Positions 1 through 12,334 are shown, counted from the stretch's first letter. The stretch: 64,000 nucleotides of DNA from Phanerodontia chrysosporium (GCA_001910725.1 MJGA01000001.1:1674001-1738000), one strand, 5' to 3'. Notes: a model not told the origin generated them from the sequence alone. Program-made: numbers and translations.

Positions 1-2106
1 TCTCAGGTGATGGTTCCCTGCACGCTCGCCCCAGTCATCACCGAATTCACTGCCAAGCTCAGAGCCGAGCGTATGCAATGCCCCGCCGACGTTGAGCATC
101 GAAGGGGACGGCGAGGGAGATGGCGGTCGCGAGCGCATTTGCGAGGGCGATGGCGAAGGCGAGCGCGAGTCCGTGTTAGGAAATCGAAAATGCGAGGGAT
201 GGGCGAAGCATAGTCAGAGTCGCCAGATCGTGACGAGGTTGAGTCGAAGGAACGTGAGAGGTCATTGTCTGTAGCAGAATTTGACCAGCCGGAGATGTCC
301 CCTACGTTGGCAGTTGCAGCTGCGCGGATGGCGATGGGCGACAAGGGGCGGAAAGAGGGAGAGACGTTTGCAGAGTCAGGGATCCTAGAAGAACTTGCAG
401 CTGGGTCGTCGAAGAGCCCAACTACTGTCTTCCTAGTTTTCTGCACTCCGCTTTTCTTGTCCTTGCCCACGTCGTAAGCGCCATTATCGTCGTCACCTCG
501 TATGAGCATACTCCGAGTTGTACTCTGTCTCATGACGCCGCCGGCAAAGTCGTCCTTCGGATCCACCTCCATAGACAGACGGCTGAAGTCGCCATCCAGG
601 GTGCGTCGCAGGCTGCTAAATCGGATTGTCTGGCCTGAGGGAACACGAATACCCCGCATGGGACTGTCGAAGGCGCCTACGTCGTCTTCGCCGTCCTGAG
701 ACATGTCGAAAGAACCCTCCCCGTCGTCATCGGCAACGACGAACAGTTCCACATCGTCGCCATCGTCGCCTAGGCAGTCGTACGCGCGCCTGATGTCTTC
801 AACATCATGCTGCGCGGCCTGTAAGCGTTCTGCGGTAGCTTGCTGTTCGGCAGAAATTTGGGCGTTGGTTTCCTCCAGCTCGCGAATCTTGGAGAGCAGC
901 TGAGCGATGATGCATAGTCAAGAGCCTGAGACTGTGTGACCTGGGCTGTCAACGGCGAGGTCGACGTCGAGTTCGAGGTCGATATCGTCGAGTTGCTGAT
1001 GCTACCCGAGGAAGATGCGAGAGGGAAATGTGAGATGGAGACCTCAGCAGCAGCGAGAGCAGCTTCAGACTCCTCCGGAATCGTGGCAGGGAATGTCGTC
1101 TTGATCTTGGGCAGCTCCGGCGCAGGAGCGAAGTCCGTGACAGGTTTCTCAGCTTCGACTGCGTCCCCGCTCTCGTCCGCGCCCTTTCCCCTGAGTGCCC
1201 GCACCCTCTCTTCGCGCTCGCGTCGCTTCTGCTCTTCCTCCTTGCTGTCCGCACCAGTCACCTTCTTCATGACCCGCTCTTCGAGCTCGGCGCCGCGCTC
1301 TCGCGTCTTCTCCAGCTCCTCCTTCAGCAGACCAATCTCCTTCTCCAGTTTCTTGAGCTTGCGCTTTCCGCGTGCGTCCGCGGCTGCGCTTTCCTCTTCG
1401 AGCTTTTCCAGCTTGTGCAGCAGCTCGGCATTCTGATCGGCGAGGTAGTTCAGGTCAGAAGGGGTGACTGAGATGCGCCGCGCGTGACCTCTTCGTGATC
1501 GTTCGGAGAGGACTGATGGGGACGGCGAGGACGGGCCGAGTGAAGGGGACAGCGTCGCAGAAGGGGACGACGGGCGAGAGATGCTGTAGTAGTGGGGCGT
1601 GGCTGGCGGCAAAGGCGATAGTCCCCGCGTAGGGGACGGAAGGGGAGATATCGACTGGCCGAGTTGAGTTGGTATGCGCGCGAGCAGAGCATCATGCTTG
1701 CTCTTCAACGAGAGATTCGCCTCATAGAGGTTCTTGCAGAGAGCAGATGTCAGGCCGAGCTCTGTGTGAGGGGAAACAGAGGAGATAGGGAGCGGCATCC
1801 GTCATTCCTTAGTCGAGCCTGCAAAGCGACAGACGCACCTGTTTCCCTCTCGTGGATCATGCTTCCGGCAGCAAGCAGCATGCCAGAGAGTTCTTCACGA
1901 GACTTCTCGTTCATCCAGTCCTCGGGTGGAGGCTGCAGTGTGCCTCCAGACGCGTCCATCCCGCCGGTCAAAGCAGCGTCAGGGTCACCATTTGCGTCAT
2001 CGTACGGCGGCGGCGGGTGCGTCGGCAGAGAAGGGGCGCGTCTGCGCAGCTTCGCGGGTGGTAGTGGTCGCTTTGGGGTCGACACTGGGCTGGTTGCAGA
2101 AAGCAT
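1..2106 (-). CDS. Coiled-coil protein, unassigned (3' end beyond left edge)
   Basis: Predicted exons are 1839-2106, 941-1761 and 899 to the left edge. The first intron (1762-1838) has a GTGCGT donor and CACAG acceptor; the second (900-940) is only 41 nt but keeps the frame. The N-terminal part is Pro-rich, followed by a helical stretch starting EDWMNEKSREEL, Ser/Pro-rich linkers, then a long charged coiled coil rich in Lys, Glu and Leu (heptad-like, about residues 190-280). The C-terminal part is acidic and Ser-rich. Near 180-192 the apparent frame changes; the alternative frame gives a Ser-Pro repeat region that stays open to position 1, which suggests one missing base and a C-terminus outside the window. 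I do not recognise the family. A cytoskeletal or septum scaffold would fit the architecture, but that is only a guess. Confidence 0.6.
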
Positions 2107-2821
2107 GTTGAGATGTGTAAGTGAGACGGTTCAACCAAGGAGTGGAGGTGTAGTTGGCGTGTAGAGTGAGTATAGAACACAGTAAAGGAGAGTGTCGCTT
2201 GCAGTAGTCTAGCAGGCTAGTTATGCATATAAGTCTAGCAGGTAGAGGGAAGAGTGTGGAGGAACGTGTCCTTGGGAGAGAGAGGGTATAATACAAGGGG
2301 GCCTGTTCAAAGCTAGCACTGGGGCGCCAGAAGGCTGACAGTCAGCACAGATCCTGGAGAACATGTTAGAATGGCATACCTAACGTAGGTATTTCGAGCC
2401 GCGCGACTACCCAGTTTAAGACTGGACCAAGTGCTGGCTTTTCGTGTGCCAGCCTCGCACCAGATGCGTGTCAGACTCAAGGCTCTGAAATGGGACGTAG
2501 TGCTCGTCGAGCGCCCATGATTTTGCCTCCGCGTTGCACGATGCCGGTCGTCCACTGCACGCGAGGACATTCTCACCACGCAGCTGAGAATGCGGAATAG
2601 TTTCGGCGCACGACCGAGCGTTACATCAAAAAAACATGTAGAATACATGCTAGATTACATGAGGCGGTAGCTCGTCGTGTAGTAAGGGGCGAATATAGAT
2701 GTATGTGATGGGGATGCGGTATGGCATATAAACATAAGATGTCGGAAATGTGTGGAATGTAGGTATGCGACGTGTAGAGAGGATGACAACAGCAGGGTCC
2801 CGAAAGTCAAAGCGAAATGAT
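2107..2821. other. Intergenic: coiled-coil gene promoter and nucleoporin 3' flank
   Basis: No supported gene. The left part must hold the promoter of the coiled-coil gene (minus strand, ATG at 2106) and the right part the 3' untranslated region of the FG nucleoporin. Short open frames on both strands have no conserved features. Confidence 0.5.
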
Positions 2822-5800
2822 TTATTTTTGCCCCGATTCTGGGGGCTTTGACTGGCCAAAGGAGAATGCCGACGACCCAGCCGAAGCACCGAAGCCAAAC
2901 ATCCCTGCCGGCTGCTGTGTTGTCGACTGCTTGTTCTCCGTGGTGCTACCTGCACCAGCGCTGGGCCCAAACGAGAATTGAGATGCGTTCGACGTCGGCG
3001 CCGCAGAACTGCCACCAAACGTGAACGACGGTTTGCTCTGCAAGGAGCTTGGTGCGCTCGACATCGTGCCAGAAGGCTGCGCAGCGCTGTTGTTCGATGT
3101 CGCGCCGAAAGAGAATTTCGGTGCTGTCGATGACGCGCCTTGCGTTGCACTTGCACTGGCAGGGGTCGCGCCAAATGCGAACGAACCTTTTGCAGGTTCA
3201 GGAGCCTTGGTCTCTGCAAATCCTGATGAAGTACCTGTGCCTCCAAACATGCTGGGCGTAGCAGTGGTGCCGAAGGAGAACGCAGGTTTCGGGGGTGCAC
3301 CAGCAGGCGTCGTGCTGACGTTTGAGCCAAAGCTGAACGCAGATTTTGGGGGCGGTCCGGCAGGAGTAGTAGTTGCTGCGGTGTTGCTGAATAGAGCTGT
3401 GGTGCCTGGAGTACCTGCTGGGGTAGTGCTCATGCTCATGGGAGATGCTGTGTTATTCGCAGGTGTTTGGGGCTCAGCGGGCTTCGCGCCGAATATCGAC
3501 CCGCTTGGGGTACCAGCAGGGGTGGTCGATGCACCGAACAGCGTTGCCTTCGCTGTCTGGTTCGCGGGCGTCGAGGGGAAAGCAGTTTGCCCGAAAGCGG
3601 ACTTCGACTGAGGCGTAGCGGTCACATCTTTAGGCGCATTCACGGCTCCGAATAACGAAGACGACGATCCACCCGTGTTACCGAAAACATTAGTAGACCC
3701 CGAGGTAGTGCCACCAGAAGTCGCTGGCTGGCCACCGAACGAGAACTTGGGTGCCTCGGTCTTGTTCTCAGCTGGCGCAGTGGTGGCATCTTTGCCAGCA
3801 AACGAGAAGGTAGCAGTGGGCTTAGGCGCCTCTGGAGCAGGTGCAGATGGCGGGTTTGAGCTCGCAGGCTTCGAGGTGACACCAAAGTTGAACTTGACCG
3901 GTGCAGCGCCGCTGGTTGTGGAGGATGGTGCCGCTGCTGCTGCTGTGGTCGGTGCGGCAGGCTTGCCAAAGGAAAATGGATTGGAAGGCTGCGACGCAGG
4001 AGCAGAAGGAGCCGACGCGGGAGCCGCAGTTGTGGATGCGCCTGATCCAGCGAATCCGCCCATGCGAGCCAACAACGATTGGCCTTGAGATGTCTCAGCC
4101 GGTTTCGTCTCAGACTTCTCGGATTTCTTGTCGGCGCCAGCGGTGGCACCGAAGCTGAAAGGCGTTTTAGTGGGCGGTTGCGAGGCTGGCTGAGGAGTAG
4201 CGCCGAAGGGACTTGGGCCAGTGGTTGCGCTCTGCTTGTCACCGAAGAGGCTGGGAGTAGAAGCCGGGGCAGGAGCAGTTGCAGATGGCTGCTGGCTTCC
4301 GAACAAGTTGGTAGTCGAGTTGGGAGCAGGAGCAGGAGCAGATGGCTTGGCGAATAAGTTTGGCGCGCTGCTGGTTCCGGTCGACGTTGAAGTGGAAGTA
4401 GGTTGAGCGGGTTTGCCGAAAGAGAACGCAGGAGTAGAGGTAGATGTGGTGGGTTTCGGTGGCTCCGCAACCGTGCTCGATGTGCTACTAGGGAACGTGA
4501 GGGTAGCTGGTTTCGCCGGCTCGGCCGGCTTGGGGGTCGAGGAAGGGATCGACAAGCTTGGCAAATCTGAGGGAGACGCTTTGGCAGCAGCGGGTGCCGC
4601 AGCTGGTTTATCGAAAGAGAAAGTGGAAGCAGGCTTAGGAGCCTCAGCGGACTTCGTCGTTGAGGTAGTATCGGCTGGTTTGGCAAGAGTGGGGAACGTG
4701 ATCGGCGCAGACGTAGTGGCGGGCTTCGGCGCTGCAGCCGCATCCTCTGCCTTGACCTTCTCCCTAAGTCTTGCCATAGCCGCAGCCTCAAGGTCCTGTT
4801 TCTCCCATTTCGAATAAGACTTAGAAGACTTGACTTTCGGACTGTCTGGTATCGATGATTGAACGGGCGCAACAATCGTTGAGATACGTCGGTGCACGCC
4901 GTTGGAAGAGCTTGACGCCGTGACACGCAGAGCCGTGTTTGCGCTGACCGATTTGGCAAGAGGCAAAGCTTTCCGAATGCCATCCTTCTGCGCAGCTGAA
5001 GACCAAAGTAGGCTCTTGCCCTTGGTGGGCGATCCCTATGACAGGAATCAGTCACACAACGCGGCGCAACGATGTTGTAAGCTTACCGAATCATGAGGAA
5101 GCTCAGTCCCGGAGGCCGAGGGAGACTGCCAAGCGAGTTCGTTGCGCTCCTTTGCCGCTTGATACTCTTCCTCAGACAACCAGGTCTCAACGTAAACGTC
5201 AATGTTGGCCTTCCGATCTGGATGTTCGGAGTCCTTAGGCTTGAGCGCAGTGCATTAGCATGCGGATGGACCTGAAAACATGAGGAAGTGAAACGTGGAC
5301 ATACCATAGGGAACCGGGAGCGTGATTTTTTGACCAATGCTTGTCTGAGCCTCTGACCGTTGGGTCCCACTTTGTACTTGACACCGTTGGTCTCCCATTC
5401 CTCTCCAATACGACGTCCTTTGCAGAGCGGATCGTGCGATATCATACCGTCATCTGACAAGAAGTCATCCTCCTTCGGCGATCGCTTGCCTCGCTTGTGT
5501 CGTGCAGCGCGTTTCATAGGGGAATCCGAATCCGACTCGTCGCTATCCAGTTCCGGTTCGCGAACACGTTTCCGGCTACGTAAGTTCAGCAAAGACTTCT
5601 TGTGAGCCAGGCGACGGCGCCTATTCGATCGGTGCTTGTCTTCATCCTCGTCTTCAACGGACGAATTGTCTCCACCAAATGAAGAGCCCGCTTCCGCACG
5701 ATCTCGTTTCTTGCCTCGCATGTTCTTTGCGCCATGGGGCGAAACCTTGCGAGCACGTTTGTCTCTGCCGATTACCTTCGACGACTCGAAACCTTCATCT

Positions 5801-6823
5801 TCCTCGATACTTGCCAAGCGCTTTGTGCCTCGTTTGCGGTGAATAGGTGATGCTTCGTCGACTTCCATGTCGTCATCGACATCAGCTTCCCATTGCGCGT
5901 CCTCGTCGAATGCGTGCAGGTGGTCGACACGGGATTTCTTGGTCCCTTGTTCATCCTCCATATCGATCTCGTCGTCACGGGCATGCTTCCCACCCACTGC
6001 CGCAGCTGGAACGCCACGAGTGAAAGCGGGTGCGTAAAGTGTCTGTTTACTTCCAGCAGGCGCAAGTCTTTCAGTACCATTTTCCTGAGGGGCCCCAGGT
6101 CTATGCGAAGATGTGCATTTAGCTAGTGTACGCCGACAACAGCAGAGGGAACGCTTACATGTGTATGTCGGATTCACTTGCTGTAGTGGTTTGACCGGAT
6201 GTACGACGAGACTCGGTGTAACTCGACCGGATTGGAGCTGCCGGCTCTTCCATTGGCAATTGCGATGCTTGTGGAAGTACCCCTACAGTTTACTGTCAGC
6301 GCTGGAACCCTTGACTCGAACGGATACCTACCGGAAGGTTGAGTGGCCTGACCGAACACAGACGAGTTCTGTCTGATCGTAGCGTTCGAAGTACCGGGAG
6401 CCAGACGAATCCCCAGCTTCAATTTCCCCTTTTCTGCCATTTCACGTTCCTTCTGAGCCCGCTTTACTGCAGCATACGCAACATTGAAAGGCCGATGGTC
6501 ACTGTCCGGGATGCCGTGTCTTCTCCGCATAGCCCTAGGACACAGTCAGTACGACAACCGTGGCCATGTTGCTGCGAGAGCAGAGCCTACCTGCGATGCC
6601 GTTGTTCTTGGTATTGCCGGTAATGCGGTGTGAAAGAGTATAGGCCAGCGACGACGACGATGAGGAGGAACCCATAGAACAGTGTACCAGAGAGGCTAGG
6701 ACCAGAGAGGGCGAATATCGGCTCGGGACGGGCAACATGAAGTTGCCCGCCGAGGATGTCGGAGCGGTCGTCCATGTCGTCTTGGGCGACGACGAGCGTG
6801 GGTGACGCGACGGCGGGGGACAA
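2822..6823 (-). CDS. FG-repeat nucleoporin with N-terminal transmembrane segment
   Basis: Six exons are predicted (6591-6823, 6332-6534, 6159-6282, 5305-6100, 5087-5239, 2822-5035). They add up to 3723 nt with all phases consistent, giving 1240 aa. Residues about 44-66 form one strongly hydrophobic segment (starting SLSGTLFYGFLLIVVVAGLY), followed at once by a basic stretch (RHRRAMRRRHG). The middle is charged with several basic, NLS-like clusters (KRG, KKSRV, RRRRL) and a conserved-looking patch around VETWLSEEEYQAAKERNELAW. The last 600 or so residues are an FG domain with many FSFG, LFG, VFG and SPFG units in Ser/Thr/Pro/Ala-rich spacers, typical of nuclear pore transport-barrier proteins. 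Intron 1 has a clear CTGAC branch point, which supports joining the membrane segment to the rest. The plan, membrane anchor then basic linker then FG tail, recalls vertebrate POM121. I cannot say whether that is homology or convergence. Confidence 0.82.
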
Positions 6824-7370
6824 GAGAGATTTCGCGCCTCTGTGGCGCGCAGCGGTGCTATACGGGCGGAGTTACAATTTGTGATACACGACCTTATATG
6901 CAACTTTCCCACGGTCAGTGCACCTTTGTCCCGCGACGCTTTGGCCTCGCTGTGGCATAGCGTGTCCACAGACAATGCCGCCACCGCGTGCAGGGCGAGG
7001 TCATAGTCGCGGCAGCGTGCAGATCATGACAGCAGCAGCCATATGAATGTGTGAACGACGATGCACGCTGCCCTTGATGGTGTGAACGCTCTTCAACGTT
7101 TTGTCGGACACTTGGAGAGCCGTTCGTCCCGTAGATGTTCGAAGTTCAGACACATCGGCGAGCTCGTGCCTCATGGTGACCTATATTACACACCACCGAT
7201 GTGTCCAGTCTGATGCAGCTCTGTGATAGTCGTAAACCGGTCTTTGCCACGTGGGAAAGACCTGAGGCGCTCTTTATAGCTGGACTGATCCTTGCCGCTC
7301 AATCGAACGACCCGTTTCACAGCCAGCTTGTTTCACGCCTCCACCCCATCCTCTCCTCTCATCCTTCGCC
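6824..7370. promoter_or_regulatory. Divergent promoter region between nucleoporin and cytochrome b5
   Basis: Non-coding stretch between two divergent start codons (6823 minus, 7371 plus). It must hold both promoters. The strand just upstream of the cytochrome b5 start is pyrimidine-rich (about 7330-7370), as is common for fungal core promoters. No specific operator recognised. Confidence 0.5.
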
Positions 7371-8051
7371 ATGGCCACCAAAATCATCACCTACGACGAG
7401 CTGAAGGCCAACTCGACCAAGGACAACCTTTACATCCTCCTGCATGAGAAGGGTTCGTTCCTCCGCTAGCCAATGGGAGCTCGCGCGTTTATACTAACCC
7501 TCCGACCCCCAGTGTACAACGTTACAAAGTTCCTTGACGAGGTACGCCCCGGTACTGGCTGGGTAGTCACTCGCAGGTATGCTTAACACATCGCGTAGCA
7601 CCCTGGTGGCGACGAAGTGATTTTGGCCGAGGCCGGTGGGTAGCATGCTTCTGGTTCAATTCACGTTGCCGGCTCATACATAGCTTTTGCAGGCAAGGAT
7701 GCCACCGAGGCGTTTGAGGATGTCGGTCACTCCGACGAGGCCCGTGCCTTGTTGAAAGACATGCTTGTTGGCGAGTTCGAGAAGGGCGGCGTACGTGACC
7801 TGTCTATACCCAATCCTCTATTGCTAACACTCTGCTTCATAGGAGCTCAAGGTTAAGACCGCAGGAAAAACTTCTATGGCACAGTCAACAGCAGTTAACA
7901 ATGCCGTCCAGCAGGGGTCGAAGTCCGTCGCCACGCTCCATCTAGATATTCCTCCGCTGACCCTTATCATTACAGCCTCATGTACTTTGTCCCTCTCGGC
8001 CTTCTCGGTGCCTACTTCGCGTGGCGGTACTACTCAAGTGGCTCGATCTGA
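7371..8051 (+). CDS. CYB5: Cytochrome b5, tail-anchored
   Basis: Six exons (7371-7452, 7513-7541, 7599-7635, 7693-7790, 7843-7922, 7976-8051) give 133 aa with consistent phases. The N-terminal haem domain has the HPGG haem-ligand motif (exon 3) and the second ligand His in DVGHSDEA (exon 4). The C-terminal exon encodes a hydrophobic membrane anchor ([16 protein letters not shown]) and a short tail ending SSGSI, the usual plan of ER microsomal b5. Known role of the family: small electron carrier feeding fatty-acid desaturases, sterol enzymes and some P450s. It is convergent with URA3, with 141 bp between stop codons. Confidence 0.95.
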
Positions 8052-8192
8052 AAGACTTATAGATGGCTCATCCCAGTATCTTAGTCGCTGGCTCTTTGGC
8101 GGTACTTCACATGCTTTCGCCTTTGCTTCATGTTCTCTCTGGAATATATCTTACGTGTGTGATACGTGGTCTTTGGTCATAATTTGTGATGA

Positions 8193-9141
8193 TTATTGGA
8201 TTCTAGCTAGGTATGCAGCCCAACCTTCACTGCGATATCTCTCCGCTTGGGTCTGGACAGCTTGAATATCAAGATTGTCGCCCTTGCCATAGATACCTCT
8301 CCCCACGATGATCACGTCGCACCCAGCTTCGGTAACAACCTCCTTGGGGTACGGTACTGCTGGCCCATAGAGTCGCCCTTGGCATCGAGGCCAACCCCAG
8401 GCGTGAGGATCAAGAAGTCTTCGTCAGGATCTGCATGGTCCACGCCAACGCTTTCCATGCGTCTCTGCGCGATGAAACCGACGACAAAGTCGCGATGCTC
8501 CCGCGCCATGTGGACGGCCGCCTCAGTGTAGGTACCGGTTGCAAGACTGCCCTTGGTGCTCATTTCTGCGAGGAGGAGCAAGCCGCGACCAAGAGGCCGC
8601 CCAACGGAGGCGAGTCCAGTAATGATGCTAGGCCCAGGCACAGGGTGTGCGTTCGTGATGTGCGACCAGGACGCGATCTTGTGCACGCCGGAAGAGTATT
8701 GAAGCGCGACGGTGTTGCCTGTAGTACCGCAAGAGCACGGGCGTGTGCGTGTTCACTCGTGAATGCTCAGCAGACGCGAGGGCGGGCGCCACGAACCGAT
8801 GTCCGCAAACTTTCGGTCCTCAAAAATCACGAAGTCATGGTTCACGCTCAATTCCTGCAGCCGTTCAATGAGCGCAGGCGAGAAATCCTCGATGATGTCG
8901 ACGTGAGTCTTGGCGCATTCGTTAGTTGAGCGGAAAGGTGTGGCCACAGAACAGTGCACACCTTGACCATGCAGACGTAGGGCCCAACGACGTCGATGAC
9001 TTTGAGGAAGTCATCGCTCTTCGTCACGTCGACGCTAACACAGAGGTTTGTTTTCTTGCGCTCGATGGTCTCGAGCAGAGCCTTCGCAGCGGGGTTGGTG
9101 TGCTTTGCGGCTCTCTGCGCGTACGTCAGGCGGTGTGCCAT
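8193..9141 (-). CDS. URA3: Orotidine 5'-phosphate decarboxylase (one apparent frameshift)
   Basis: Three exons (8963-9141 with boundary at 8962/8963, 8797-8908, 8193-8718). The protein has the classic OMPDC features: [13 protein letters not shown] near the N-terminus, the catalytic loop [10 protein letters not shown], then [13 protein letters not shown], and near the C-terminus [11 protein letters not shown] followed by GQQYRTP and [10 protein letters not shown]. It catalyses the last step of UMP synthesis. The frame breaks just after GQQYRTP: the sequence has four C on the coding strand (8346-8349), whereas five would restore [13 protein letters not shown] and an open frame to the stop at 8193. 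With that base counted the product is about 272 aa, normal for the family. As written, translation would stop near 8312 and lose the phosphate-binding end. An assembly error is most likely. Confidence 0.93.
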
Positions 9142-9253
9142 GGTGGTCCAAAGCGAAAGTGCAAATCACAGTTTTTGATCGGACGCGCCGCGCGATAAAC
9201 CTTGCCTCGTCCCCTCACATCCCTCAGGCGGACTACAAGTGACCCGCACCGCC
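9142..9253. promoter_or_regulatory. Very short bidirectional promoter, URA3/PUS7
   Basis: Only 112 bp separate the divergent start codons of URA3 (9141) and PUS7 (9254). The two genes must share, or overlap in, their promoter elements. No TATA box is obvious. Confidence 0.55.
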
Positions 9254-12200
9254 ATGCCCACCACCCATCCACGCGACGAGGAGCATGTAGACGTGCCCTC
9301 ACCCAAGCGCACCAAACTCGACGAGCCCGAACAGGCTGCCGAGGATGTCGCCATGGCCGACGCCGCCGTCGAGGTGAAGGAGAAGGCGGAGAGCCTCCTG
9401 CCTCCTAGCCACGCCCTACTTGGCGCACCTGAGCCGGTCTACACACCAGATGGCTCTATGCAATTTATCATGGAGACTGACGTCGGTATCTCCGAATACG
9501 TAGGACACGACATCCCGCGCATCCAAGGCATCATAAAACAGAGGTATGCGCCCGACTTGTCTATACCGGCTTCATCGTTGAGGTCTCTCAAGGTTTACAG
9601 ACTTTCTGGTGTACGAGGTCGACCTAGATGGCAACGTTGTACACTTAAAAAACATCGGCAAGCCGGAGTCTTCGTCGAAGAAAGCGAATGGACAAGCGAC
9701 GCCTGCTAGTGGCGATGCCACGCCCGCGAAAAACGCAGAAGTCCCTGCTCAAGAAGCTGAGGTCAAACCTGAACAAGAGAACAAGCCTGAAGGGGAGGAG
9801 CCCGTCGAGGCTCCCGCTGCAGATGCTGTAGAGCCTTCCAAGGTGCCCGAAGACACAGTCGAAGCGCAAGTGGCCGATGAGAACGAGCCTTGGCCAGAAC
9901 GCTTCACAGAGACTCTCAAGCCCTTTCTGTCAGAACCTGTCATTGAGAAGGTCAAGGCACTCTATCTCGAGGGTCCTGAGCCTCCGTTCGTGAGCGATAG
10001 CGGCTGGGGCGGACGCCAGGCCAAAGCTACCGATGCGGAGGGCGCAGCAGAAGGTAGCTCGTCCGCTCCTCAAGAGGTTGCCGATGAGCCCGAACGCGGA
10101 AAGAAGGGTCGAGGTCGTGGTGGCCGCGGCGGACGTGGCGGACGCGGCGGAAAGGGTGGCAGAGGAGGAAGAGATGGCCGGCCAGCTGAGCGCGAAGACA
10201 ACCGCAAAGTCCTGTCAGACGTCTGTCCCATGTTCATACGCGCCGTTGTGGAATACAGTCTGACTCTTGGGAACATAGCCGATCTCGTCCAAGGAAACAC
10301 GCACTGGCTTGCATCAGGCGATCCGCACTCTCTTTGGCGGTAAACTCGAGACTGAGACGGACACTACCACGCCTGCGACTGACGAGGGCTCAAGGATCGT
10401 CATCAAATGGTCGAAAGCCGGTGACAGAGGCGGACGCGGTGGCGATCGTGGCGGGCGCGGTGGTCGCTCAGACCGAGGTATGTGTGGGTTGGATTTTGCT
10501 CCGGCCTTGCAGATTTTGACTGTTTGTGCAGGAGCGCGGGGTGACCGCGGTGAACGCGGATCGTATCCTCCGTACATTCACTTCACTCTTCAAAAGACCA
10601 ATCGAGACACTCAAGATGCCCTTGCACATCTATCGCGCTCACTGCACTGCAACGTCAAGGACTTGTCTGTAGCCGGCACCAAAGACAAGCGGGGTGTAAC
10701 AGTGCAGCGAGTGTCTCTGCGGAGAGGTAACAAGACTGTTGAAGACGTCTGGCGGATGGCAAATGGCCTTGGTGGTCGTCGTACACTGGAGGACATCATG
10801 ACGAAGCGCGGCGAGCGTGGAATACGTGTCGCAGACTTCAACTACAGGCGTGCCAGCCTTGAGCTCGGCATGCTCAAAGGCAACGCATTCGTCATTACTC
10901 TCAGGTACGCGACCAATGGCACCAACTTCCACTTGAATATCCTAAAGCTGCTGCTTCCTAGGAATGTTCAAGTTGACTCCCTGGACACAATTGATCGAGC
11001 CCTGAACACCATCAAAACCAGGGGTTTCATCAACTACTATGGCATGCAGAGGTTTGGAACCGCTGCGATACCAACCCACTCAATTGGTCTCGCATTGCTG
11101 AAGTCTGAATGGCACAAGGCCATCGACCTGATCCTTCGTGTGCGTCCAGGCGAGCATCCAGAGGTCACCGCTGCACGCAATGCGTGGCTTGAAGATGGCG
11201 ACCTCGACCGTGCGCTCGAGCTCATGCCCCGACGCGTCGTTGCAGAACGGTGCATTCTGGAGAGCTTCAAGAAGCAGGGCGGCGACACTCGCAACGCTAT
11301 GGGCGCGCTTTCTACGGTAAGCACTCCACCATCCGCACTGTGGCCCTGCCAGGCAAAATATTCATTCAACGCATGACCTAGATTCCCCGCAACTTGCGGC
11401 TCATGTACGTGCACGCATACCAGTCATACGTCTGGAACGCGATCGTGAGCGAGCGGATCCGCCTGTACGGCGCGGAGAAGCCCGTTGTCGGAGACCTTGT
11501 CTTCGAGACCGACGAGAAAAGCGCATCAACCGCTACTGCTGCGGTAGATGCGGAGGACGCGGGCGCTGAGGTCGTCGCCGAGAGTCCGGAGGACGCGTTG
11601 CTCGTCGAGGAGAAGGAAGAGGAGGCTGATAGCAAGCCAACTGCGCAGGAAGATGGTATGTATCTTCTCTCGGGGCAAGTAATGTCATTTATCCCCCCTG
11701 CTGATTGTCATGATGCAGAGGACACAGCTACGGACAAGCCTCCTAAGCGTTCTCGCAAGCCCTGGGAGCCGCCACGCGTGAAAGCGCTTACAGAGGCCGA
11801 CCTCGACAAATACACGATTTTCGACGTTATCATGCCCCTTCCTGGACGCGATGTTTCTTTCCCTGGTGGCGCACTCGGTGAGCGCTACAAGGAGTTCCTC
11901 CGCGCGGACGGACTCGACCCTGAGAACTTTGAGCGCAAGCAAAAGTACGTGGTGCCTTGTGCCATGATATGGGCGAAGATCTGACAAATGTACACAGAGA
12001 GTACAGCCTCGGCGGATCGTATCGCAAGATCCTGCACCTGCCAAAGGAGCTCTCATGGTCTGTTCTGCGATACACAGACCCGGACGTCGCACTCGCGCAA
12101 GCAGACGAAGACAAGCTGCTCGGCTTTGATGCGCCTGTGATTGATCCCGAGGGCAAGTTCATGGCGTTGCAGATACGCCTCCAGCTCGGCACAGCCGCGT

Positions 12201-12334
12201 ACGCGACGATGGCCTTACGCGAGGTTACCAAGACCGAAACAAGCTCTCATTTCCAGTCTAGCCTCACGCAAGCGAGCGAAGATCAAAAGTACAAGGCATC
12301 CACTTCGGGGGAGGCAGATGCTGAAGAGAGCTGA
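9254..12334 (+). CDS. PUS7: tRNA/mRNA pseudouridine synthase Pus7 (TruD family) with RGG boxes
   Basis: Eight exons (9254-9543, 9593-10220, 10279-10477, 10532-10904, 10962-11316, 11382-11655, 11719-11944, 11998-12334) sum to 2682 nt, an 893-aa protein. Family markers: YVGHDIPRIQGIIKQR then TDFLVYEVD near the N-terminus; SVAGTKDKRGVTVQ, which holds the catalytic Asp of the TruD family; NYYGMQRFG; LMYVHAYQSYVWN; and the C-terminal SYRKILHLPK motif. Pus7 isomerises uridine to pseudouridine in tRNA, snRNA and mRNA. Unusual here are two Arg-Gly-rich boxes, about residues 265-295 (GKKGRGRGGRGG and on) and about 354-385 (GDRGGRGGDRGG and on), plus an acidic, Glu/Pro-rich insert before them. The start at 9254 is the first ATG in frame. 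The gene is convergent with the STAND gene; only 35 bp separate the stop codons. Confidence 0.95.

Noticed and set aside
9254..12334. RGG-rich part of PUS7 as a separate fibrillarin-like gene
   Set aside because: Phases of all eight exons are consistent and TruD motifs lie on both sides of the RGG boxes.
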